The notes under the pieces are model-generated. The model was not told where the DNA came from. It did not search any database and saw nothing but the letters and a program-made list of their open reading frames with translations. This document shows, piece after piece, positions 30,901 through 34,418 of a stretch of DNA of 34,418 nt; positions within the stretch are counted from its first letter, which is position 1; every line of letters starts with the position of its first letter. Made by a program: the position numbers and the translations under genes. The stretch covers positions 1 to 34,418 of IMG/VR virus record IMGVR_UViG_3300030118_002504, one strand, 5' to 3'. Source of the stretch: a virus.

Positions 30901-32118
30901 AAAGGTTTCTTGCCAACGCAGTTGGCTGATAGTTTTGCTATAGCTTTTGGTGGCGCTAGTTTTTATAGAAACAGATATAAAAGCTTAATTAAAAAAGGCA
31001 TGAACCCAGCTCAAGCTCACGATCAAGCGATGTTAGACTTTCAACAAGTAGCAGAAGAAACACAACAGTCGTCAAGAGAAGATTTAATATCTCAACAACA
31101 AGCTAGTGTATTAGGTAGATTTATATTAGCTTTTCAAAACGTAACAATGCAGTACGGTAGATTAACTAAAAAATCGTTAGTAGATTTAATGATGGGTAGA
31201 GGTGACTTTAAAACTAATGTATCTAAAATATTATACTATGGAGCTGTGCAAAATATTATATTTGCCTCTTTGCAAACAGCTTTAGCTTTCTTATTATTTG
31301 GAGATGAAGAAGAAGAATTAATAGATAATAAAACAGAAAGAGCTTTAAATGGAGCGCTTGACTCTTTCTTGCGTGGTACAGGTATATATGGAGCTTTAGT
31401 TTCTACTCTTAAAAATACTATTATACAATGGAACAGACAGCAAGAGGCTGGCTTTGGTAAAGATAGACCAGAAAAAATAGGACTTGAAATAATGAATTTA
31501 TCTCCACCAATTGGTAGTAAACTTAGAAAAATATACAATGCTTACTATGCAGAGAAATACAACAAAGGCGTTTCTGAAGAATTAGGACTTAGAATAGAAA
31601 ATCCAGAAATATCAAAATGGGCTAATATCGTTGAAGGATTAACTAATGTTCCTTTAGCAAGGTTACAAAATAAAGCTAACAACTTAGAAGAGGCGTTAAC
31701 GGGTGGTCATGACACTTGGAAAAGAGTGGCGTTAACTCTTGGCTGGAGTAGATGGGATCTTGGTATTGAAGATGAAGAATTAGAAACAGCTAAAGAAGTA
31801 GCAAAAGAAAAAAATATAGAAAAAAGAAAACAAGAAAAAATAGAACAGAAAAAGAAAGAAGAAAAAGAGTTAAAAGAAAAAGGTTATAAAAGTATTAGGT
31901 GTTCTGGAACAAAGTCAAATGGTAAGAGATGTAGCATAATGTCACAGCCGACTAAAGAAAAAACTTTTAAATGTTTTCATCATAGAGAATTTACAGATGG
32001 CATGGATAGAGATGGCGATGGTATTAAAGAATACAGGTGTACAGCTAAAACTAGAGCCGGTAAAAGATGCAAGAATAAAACAGAGAATAAAAACAAGAGA
32101 TGTTATGCTCACCAATAA
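21931..32118 (+). CDS. Giant polyvalent internal virion protein (peptidase, HAD + kinase, zinc knuckles)
   Basis: This 3395-residue chain is the third gene of the ejection block and is most likely packaged in the capsid and injected. Domains in order: a tandem 38-residue repeat (4-79); long helical and charged regions; and a hydrophobic patch near 813-835 (IPIFTSIMMGPFGMYAVAA). An HEIGH zinc-peptidase motif follows (H1263, E1264, H1267), with possible third ligands in DEVIVTFFE (E1319, E1326). A HAD phosphatase motif I (FDFDDT, D2267/D2269) comes next, then a P-loop kinase (GGAGSGKG, K2307) and HAD motifs II-IV (T2545, K2582, D2601/D2602). A helical C-terminal third has a hydrophobic segment near 3108-3124. 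Two zinc-knuckle-like modules end the chain (3324-3351 and 3370-3394). Proteins that join peptidase, nucleotide-active and other domains in one injected chain are known as phage polyvalent proteins. I see no RNA-polymerase motif. The alternative, that it is a tape-measure protein, fits poorly with the podovirus-like set of genes. The start is the first ATG after the previous gene. Confidence 0.82.
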   Translation: MKKEYKLSDGRTKFVLPEDEETFFKKLEEAGLTAELVLKPTEYKLSDGRIKVVKPEDEAKFKYNLNKANLTADKILPPTVELDPSKQISPEVETDEQKINKKINELRSTTRINADLSDGESWEGNSSHNLFQYKELVYSDFKRDESGQWQYVSPKGSDETPEFNQSVFKELDLIESMTATQLKNRRLAIYQTNYGDTRFYDDFVFTGNEDPNFKYFNKADNSYVSGDDIETINALDFIRTGGQEGSLKANEANLSNEINTYNANLYNSSSSKDLESDILTIDTDIYIKKRKDRVVNIGQKNHSLDLNDHSLWNSTSASFIEQMKQYYPDDIFSYERSFPFHPTVNKEKVTITHKQTGESITIDVNIDEDHEYKKYIKPKLLGEIPAPVILGLSTTKEKIQYYYNRSINENSENLYEFLNRVVTEEERTRPRTSLNSNIIAIENEMLEVNPDTGEQGALYVSKEEEQNAIRKYQEVAVDESGEEILDENGNQTFIRKKDLFTSVTGEDYDISNKVSFSIPHSNILQQAETILLEQMKLTGTYPTTEEVKDLAYKLLINKVKTDLNDEKMTNYADSIDGGLFSNGQIRNIQSAFRIKNKKTAEEFAEINLKVNQKRKELVNRLGTPDKPKNELSYVQDIQALIQDPDFKFKIRPGEQYYVFDEIDKKIPKRIWDKYTSSYAIIDQLSLEYDDLMDSYVDKIEDLQDSEYKFNLIMRNYNDLDKFVRGNILAGFENIASGLTFALSKKAQYTFDSLTGVKEGEGKVNERLNERMVAFNYVKNYAKQKYQKDIEFSNKTESFTTFGKFLAQDWGAQIPIFTSIMMGPFGMYAVAASSGTDNYARMLEQEEITGEKSSESKKFFTSLAYGAGEYVFDRMLTSKVLNRAWRGFYRGSGTSLIKGQGRLGLKGAKDFFRNNYKGILKSGAMELSAETFTTMFQNIITGRPVMENVDHSAFSGAMFGLTLGGAPVFKGTLMNALSESKNVVEYNNNIDEIKQQQKELDEYLGNKEADPNSTYVKETKKRIKELGNKNQKILNDIELKIKNKGMSAKFTQTFLKRFELEQFLKQKARETHKDYKKGKINKKQRDLTLKSLKNQFNQNSAIMEIMKTGKNFGSKFIGFVSSNDQVDIDRKEKLFQDAESRLKNGTGLFGINNKKVENPTEEQIQEEARLEYNVQEIRKDLKNRKKNNLGEHFKSYKTVDQAIQEINKLDIPEATKARLIDSIQKGDYGSNIILKDKDGNRTGYISFQVEENMAKDDRLETRTHEIGHETLTELISEYSGDFKDMAEEVLEYIRELNPLLYNELVMLTNWGTSKQMKPDEVIVTFFELIAEGKNFNLKKKENKTLIPLLGWYFNTKTKNRTDIDLGLEGETDIINFLTQLAKKIKKGEVNDKFLETIKKTKIVIESRKKADERKKQRKKEKQDASDIKQSAKADGLVNNLMVNPKTRRFYTDDEWKEEGSKRALKELRENTWLDGLIRAKYKVRPIPETWAEDVKNSPEFKNMIDRFNRGLWGTNNQNDSLFGYIQGQLRFRADDVYNLFQKGKAPVGTKSIDEQMQSGSIVQIQDSSYNLDKQTDSIDYFDQRTHGQKTETKSNESTFRKEIGISDTRKSEVFAKVKTAILTSGDFRNSKDFLKLFEQTSANSLYSVMEEIFKDRPTIIKYRKAILDSIPLSKLIQMQKQLPDKIFVQSYGRATNRTILSDFVYGRNESGRNPNKKELLPPEILNDSPISKKKRAQGVPVYERLETTTEQWENYINAQPINPRTGKKSGTRGNNKIKILSESAIAIAKDATPETLTKDFAKKYLDITGIIGVTPDQVVKEINEILERPDDLKFSEKSTIEIDEFLNVNNYLDIDANGKNVVLNMNKVGDAFDLKTNEGRKKFRTFIKDVLLPIMPREFWFGDSSFIGTDEIQKQITLMGDKFYKQYNLDIKVAKPLIDQAIKEPGKKNINIYNVIRQLNIQHWGTVFTPEHRPYGKFSMSEVTPGVLKNPKEARAYNEFRHSLRDLRNLPDENFGPPVEGISDFKVSAYSSIFKDKQTIEKGIEDGSIDRWNDKVTKIHEEMWSRFNQVIKENRENARGIATYLGLVANDTGHWHKLGARFIGYSETITGKRFEYEHAMPATAAYLYLLDSALKSNVNFEASYKFLMKNYTLIALDKAMDNKLRSAKTENGFSLQRRMNDNFSVIDGNWWERYFNAIVVAVDGIGIPPSSLIGLNGKTFEQIYKIKADGKPTGLRSSEKIKTDQNIADADVMSVKNSSKPRGMSTFDFDDTLGFTKSGVRATVPNPDGTPKPNRKVVFLAGGAGSGKGNVIRQLGLESMGFKIVNSDISLEWLKKNSGLPADMRDLTKEQRSTLGKLGAQARKIARRKMMKYQGNANGVIVDGTGGSVKSMQKLVDEFKSKGYDVSMLFVDTSLDVALERNRARKERSLLDIIVKRNHEAVQNNKPTFKEMFGNRFMEVNTDNLTMKSPMPGKLVRQMEDFVSSYEKLRLDAAEFAEQGDAILEQGGEFDFSEFNDVVDGTPGPLLDKAKERAAKFGTKDMFVLTARPQQSAKAIHEFLKSQGLNIPIKNITGLGNSTGDAKARWFLQKFAEGYNDMYFVDDALQNVKAVKQVLDQLDIKSDVVQAKIKFSEKASIEFNEILERKKGVAADKIFSSAEARKLASQTNIKRFLKSLYIPPSAEDFKGLLYYFITTGKQGEADFQYLVDNLVTPFGKGIRAWNTYKQTMVEDFKNLKKKHKIKLNNNVPLTGLTIDTAVRVYLWNKNGFEVEGISDKIKIRLIDYVNNNPEIRAFADSLSLITKRKDGYVEPSETWMLESISTDLRNIVEKIGRQEFLHEFIHNKNIIFSQENINKIRAIYGNDFTSALLDSLFRMENGGNRPSGQSRIVSGFTSWINASIGSIMFFNTRSALLQTLSTVNFINWSDNNIFRASSAWANQPQFWKDFVMLFNSPMLKQRRSGLQTDVSASELTKTFREGRATPIGVIRYLLQKGFLPTQLADSFAIAFGGASFYRNRYKSLIKKGMNPAQAHDQAMLDFQQVAEETQQSSREDLISQQQASVLGRFILAFQNVTMQYGRLTKKSLVDLMMGRGDFKTNVSKILYYGAVQNIIFASLQTALAFLLFGDEEEELIDNKTERALNGALDSFLRGTGIYGALVSTLKNTIIQWNRQQEAGFGKDRPEKIGLEIMNLSPPIGSKLRKIYNAYYAEKYNKGVSEELGLRIENPEISKWANIVEGLTNVPLARLQNKANNLEEALTGGHDTWKRVALTLGWSRWDLGIEDEELETAKEVAKEKNIEKRKQEKIEQKKKEEKELKEKGYKSIRCSGTKSNGKRCSIMSQPTKEKTFKCFHHREFTDGMDRDGDGIKEYRCTAKTRAGKRCKNKTENKNKRCYAHQ
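21940..22167. repeat. Tandem 38-residue repeat at the N-terminus of the giant protein
   Basis: Residues 4-41 and 42-79 align along their whole length: EYKLSDGR, then PEDE, F, L, LTA and a closing PT occur at equal positions. The DNA copies (21940-22053 and 22054-22167) have diverged while the protein pattern is kept. This suggests selection for a small binding module. Confidence 0.85.
25687..25920 (+). other. Zinc metallopeptidase motif inside the giant protein
   Basis: The sequence THEIGHETL (residues 1262-1270) is a standard HExxH zinc site with a catalytic Glu1264. It is preceded by a strand and acidic loop and followed by a helix containing DEVIVTFFELIAE (1318-1330), where a Glu could be the third ligand. 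Phage structural peptidases of this kind cut internal proteins or help cross the cell wall. The target here is unknown. Confidence 0.6.
28720..29820 (+). other. HAD phosphatase with an inserted P-loop kinase, inside the giant protein
   Basis: HAD motif I lies at residues 2266-2272 (FDFDDTL). A complete small-kinase pattern follows: Walker A at 2301-2309, VIVDGTGG with D2382, and an Arg-rich lid ERNRARKER at 2419-2427. The rest of the HAD then resumes: FVLTARP with T2545, GDAKARWF with K2582 and MYFVDDAL with D2601/D2602. T4 polynucleotide kinase-phosphatase combines the same two folds, but side by side. Whether the substrate is RNA or DNA ends or a nucleotide-sugar, as for zeta-type kinases, cannot be told from the sequence. 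Confidence 0.68.
31900..32115 (+). other. Two zinc-knuckle-like Cys3His modules at the giant protein C-terminus
   Basis: Module one has C3324-x9-C3334, then C3348-x2-H3351. Module two has C3370-x9-C3380-x10-C3391-x2-H3394 and ends one residue before the stop. The sequence between them (DRDGDGIKE, 3359-3367) looks like a calcium-binding loop. Short modules of the form RCxxxTxxGxRCxxx...CxxH are known in bacterial and phage proteins; their ligand is unknown. Confidence 0.7.
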
Positions 32119-32122
32119 ATGT

Positions 32123-32140
32123 GTAATAATACTATAGTAA
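32123..32140 (+). promoter_or_regulatory. Diverged promoter-like/operator-like motif, copy 3
   Basis: GTAATAATACTATAGTAA matches 14 or 15 of 18 positions of the element at 9197-9214. It contains the perfect 10-base palindrome TACTATAGTA. It lies in the short gap after the giant gene and ends 15 bases before the next ATG, compared with 11 for the equivalent base in the other copies. The match is weaker, so function is less certain. Confidence 0.45.
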
Positions 32141-32155
32141 TCAAAAATTAAAAAT

Positions 32156-32335
32156 ATGATAAATTGGATAAATTCCTGGAGAGCAGGTAATAAAAAAGAA
32201 ATTTATGAACTAACATTTAGATTAGGAACATGGACTATGTTTGAAGTTATGTTTTGCCCTTGCGTAAAATGTGACAATGGTAAAACTTGTTCTAAATTTA
32301 GATTTATGATTTTAAACTTTGGTTTTGAAATATAA
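32156..32335 (+). CDS. 59-residue Cys-rich small protein
   Basis: An ATG at 32156 opens a 59-codon frame ending in TAA at 32333-32335, three bases before the next start. It fills the only gap in this part of the operon. The sequence has an aromatic N-terminal half (MINWINSW, TFRLGTWTMFEVMF) and a tight Cys cluster, CPCVKCDNGKTC (residues 34-45). That spacing (C-x-C-x2-C-x5-C) could bind one zinc ion. The A/T leader and close packing match its neighbours. I do not recognise a family. Confidence 0.6.
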   Translation: MINWINSWRAGNKKEIYELTFRLGTWTMFEVMFCPCVKCDNGKTCSKFRFMILNFGFEI

Positions 32336-32338
32336 AAT

Positions 32339-33640
32339 ATGAAATGGGTAGGTCAGCAAATATATGACTTTATATCTAGGTTTCGTAATGATGTATACTT
32401 AGAAGATATCTCCACTGGTACAATTGCTAGTGGAGGTAACCTTGGCCTAGATGCAAACAATAAAATAGTAAAAGCAGACACTGAAGCTGGCGAATTAACT
32501 ATAGCAAACGCTGCAGATAATAGAGTTATAACTTCATTAGGTGGTACTGATTTAAATGCAGAAGCTAATTTAACATGGGATGGTGATGATCTTAATATAA
32601 CTTCATCATTAGCCTCAAGGCCAAAAGTAACTCTTACTAACACTAATGTTAGTAGTAAAGGACCTAATATTTTTCTTGTAAACGATAAAGGTGCTGCAGG
32701 AGCATTAAATGATGAAGCTGGAACAATAACATTTAAATCTGACAACGCTAGTCAATCACTCAAAGATTATGGCTCTATAGCTGTAAAAGCTATTGGGGTA
32801 ATTCCTGGTGATGAAGCTGGAACTTTAGTATTAAGCACAGCTTCTAGTAATGGTTCTTCAACAAATTTAAGAAATGTTATTACTGGAACTGGTAGTGTAA
32901 GTGCTGATACCGTTAATATTGATATAGGCTATGGAACTAGCTCTATGTGTACTATTGCTGGTAACGCTACTATTGGAGGAGATCAAATTTTAATAACTGG
33001 ATCGTCTACACAGTCATCAAGAATTAAGTTTTTTGAAGACACAGATAACGGAACTAATAGCACAGTTCTTGCTAGCGCTGAGGCAATGAGTAGCGATAAA
33101 ACAATAACATTACCTGATGCTACTGGAACAGTTTTACTAAAAGACAACGTAAATCCTGGAAAACAATTTCAAGTTTTTCAAACTAACTTTACAGACGATC
33201 TAAACACAAGTGAAGTATTTATACCTTTACACGGTTCTACTTTTGAACAGACTTCACAATTTGCAGATGATGTAGCTATACTAGCTCCTTGTGATGGCAG
33301 GATAGTTTCTTTAGATTTAAATATATTAGCTGTTACTGGTAGTGGTGATCTTACTGTTACTATTTATAGTTGTCCACCAGGTATTCCTGGAATATTTTTA
33401 ACAGACTGGACCGAAGAAGAAAATGAAGTAATTAGTATACAAGATACTGATGATAGTCACGTTTTTCATTTTGCCTTTGATAATGCTAAACACTTTGAAA
33501 GCACAGAAAAATTTGCTTTATCTATACAATCAAGCGCTGACATAATGGGTAACACTCTTATATATGCTACGGCTGTAGTTGAATTTGATTACTCAACTTT
33601 ATTGCCAGCAACAAGTGCTGAGTTTGATAGTGCTCCTTAA
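32339..33640 (+). CDS. Tail fibre-like / tail appendage protein
   Basis: The 433-residue protein starts MKWVGQQIYDFISRFRNDVY, a short helical head I associate with the N-termini of fibre-like proteins in marine phages; it probably attaches the fibre to the tail. Residues about 25-270 are Thr/Ser/Asn/Gly-rich strands of fibre character, ending near TITLPDATGTVLLKD (about 256-270), a common fibre-shaft closing motif. Residues about 275-433 form a beta-rich C-terminal domain with a Cys pair (APCDGR and YSCPPG) that could be the receptor-binding part. It follows the Cys-rich small gene by three bases. Confidence 0.72.
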   Translation: MKWVGQQIYDFISRFRNDVYLEDISTGTIASGGNLGLDANNKIVKADTEAGELTIANAADNRVITSLGGTDLNAEANLTWDGDDLNITSSLASRPKVTLTNTNVSSKGPNIFLVNDKGAAGALNDEAGTITFKSDNASQSLKDYGSIAVKAIGVIPGDEAGTLVLSTASSNGSSTNLRNVITGTGSVSADTVNIDIGYGTSSMCTIAGNATIGGDQILITGSSTQSSRIKFFEDTDNGTNSTVLASAEAMSSDKTITLPDATGTVLLKDNVNPGKQFQVFQTNFTDDLNTSEVFIPLHGSTFEQTSQFADDVAILAPCDGRIVSLDLNILAVTGSGDLTVTIYSCPPGIPGIFLTDWTEEENEVISIQDTDDSHVFHFAFDNAKHFESTEKFALSIQSSADIMGNTLIYATAVVEFDYSTLLPATSAEFDSAP

Positions 33641-33666
33641 TAAATAAAAATCTTAACAATAATATA

Positions 33667-33978
33667 ATGGCAATAGTACGTAAAAATATATCATCAAACA
33701 CAACTTCAAGCCCAGTAACGCTTATTACTAAAGGTAGTAATGTTAGTGGAAATATTAGTAGTATTTTAATTACTAACCATGATGATTCAGATAGTTGTGT
33801 AGTAAAAATGCAACTAAACAACGGCGCTGGATCTCCAACTATATTTGTTATTAACGAAACGAATATGCCAGCAAGATCTTCGTTAATATTAAAAGATAAT
33901 ATAAAATTTAATTCTGACCATTTTAGTTTACAAGCAGTGACTAACAGCGACGCAGAAATAACAATAATAATAGAATAA
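33667..33978 (+). CDS. Small beta-sandwich virion protein, unknown
   Basis: The 103-residue protein is built of alternating strands, including ISSILITNHDDSDSCVVKMQL (about 30-50) and SSLILKDNIKFNSDHFSLQAV (about 71-91), and ends in a short Ile-rich strand. Small proteins of this pattern follow fibre genes in other marine phages, by my recollection, and are thought to be structural. Its stop overlaps the next start as TAATG, so the two are probably translated together. Confidence 0.65.
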   Translation: MAIVRKNISSNTTSSPVTLITKGSNVSGNISSILITNHDDSDSCVVKMQLNNGAGSPTIFVINETNMPARSSLILKDNIKFNSDHFSLQAVTNSDAEITIIIE

Positions 33979-34418
33979 TGAAATTAACAAAAGACATAAT
34001 AGAAAAAGCAGTAAAAGAAAAAGGTTACAAATGGTTTGAAACAGGTGACTATAATATTAATATAGTTGGTGTAAGAAACTCAGATACAGGTAACGAAGTA
34101 ACAAATAAATTTGACGATAAAATAACACTATCATTTAAATGTGATGATCAGTGGGAGTTTTATTGTTATGATTGTACAACTGATCCCGGTAAGTATTGGG
34201 TGGAGAATATAATGAGAGTGGAGGGTGTGGCCGTCTTGAAGGAAGGGCAATATCCCGGTTCTCATAAAATTAGATTACACCAAGGCAGATATGAGGCGTT
34301 AGGGCAATGCCGCCCAGTCACAGTATATCGTGATGCTAATAAAGATGATAAGTTTGACTTAAGTGATGACAATACTCAAACGGGTTTATTTGGAATTAAT
34401 ATACATCGAGCTACTAAG
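33978..34418 (+). CDS. Possible cell-wall-active enzyme (partial, runs off the window)
   Basis: The frame is open from the ATG at 33978 for 147 codons to the window edge. The visible part has a helical start (KLTKDIIEKAVKEKGYKWFE). A region near 71-118 follows (KYWVENIMRVEGVAVLKEGQ, then GRYEALGQCRPVTVYRD), with a calcium-loop-like DANKDDKFDLSD (119-130) and GLFGINIHRA (136-145). The last motif resembles the His-containing strand of L,D-transpeptidase-like folds, whose SxGC motif would lie just beyond the window. A lysin position after the fibre genes is common. The name is tentative because the diagnostic Cys is not visible. Local base composition from about 34191 is more G+C-rich than elsewhere. 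Confidence 0.5.
   Translation, partial: MKLTKDIIEKAVKEKGYKWFETGDYNINIVGVRNSDTGNEVTNKFDDKITLSFKCDDQWEFYCYDCTTDPGKYWVENIMRVEGVAVLKEGQYPGSHKIRLHQGRYEALGQCRPVTVYRDANKDDKFDLSDDNTQTGLFGINIHRATK

Noticed and set aside
32353-32745. 130-residue - strand frame opposite the fibre-like gene
   Set aside because: It lies entirely within the fibre-like gene, and there is no leader or neighbouring - strand gene.
1-34418. Integrase, repressor, tRNA or transposase genes
   Set aside because: None were seen; all frames are accounted for by structural-type genes, so nothing here supports a temperate lifestyle.

Overview
This window is a stretch of bacteriophage genome carrying the packaging and virion-structure genes of a tailed, podovirus-like phage. 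Every gene I can support lies on the + strand. The genes are tightly packed (several overlap as ATGA or TAATG) and there is no gene-free stretch longer than about 110 bases. The DNA is strongly A+T-rich, with AGA as the usual Arg codon. Almost no start has a Shine-Dalgarno sequence; instead the leaders are A/T-only and end in contexts such as taattATGGC. That style of initiation is typical of Bacteroidetes and their phages. A SprB/PKD-like surface module in the tail protein also fits, so I infer a flavobacterial, probably marine, host. Gene order and protein types resemble the crAss-like and related marine podoviruses, but I cannot place the phage taxonomically from sequence alone.

Layout. 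(1) 1-834: the end of an unknown gene, a probable co-chaperonin that looks like two GroES-like units in one chain, and a small gene in the terminase-small-subunit position. (2) 831-8222: large terminase with a deviant Walker A, portal, acidic scaffold-like protein and HK97-type major capsid protein, closed by a perfect hairpin terminator. (3) 8292-9119: one gene of unknown function isolated between two strong terminators. (4) 9226-19328: a tail block with two adaptor/ring-type proteins, a 2198-residue gp10/muzzle-like tail protein and two beta-rich proteins. It is preceded by a 21-base promoter-like motif. (5) 19370-32118: an internal-virion-protein block preceded by an exact copy of that motif. 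It holds two predicted ejection proteins and a 3395-residue polyvalent megaprotein. (6) 32156-34418: a tiny Cys-rich protein behind a third, diverged copy of the motif, then a tail-fibre-like protein, a small beta protein, and the start of a possible cell-wall-active enzyme that runs off the window.

The most striking object is the 3395-residue protein. It has a tandem 38-residue repeat at its N-terminus and an HEIGH zinc-peptidase motif. Farther on is a HAD phosphatase whose motif I is separated from motifs II-IV by an inserted P-loop kinase. Membrane-like and helical segments follow, and the chain ends in two Cys3His zinc-knuckle-like modules flanking a calcium-loop-like sequence. Its neighbours suggest it is packaged in the virion and ejected, which would deliver kinase, phosphatase and protease activities at the moment of infection. 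The repeated promoter-like element, the doubled GroES-like protein and the SprB-like tip of the muzzle protein are the other observations most worth following up.
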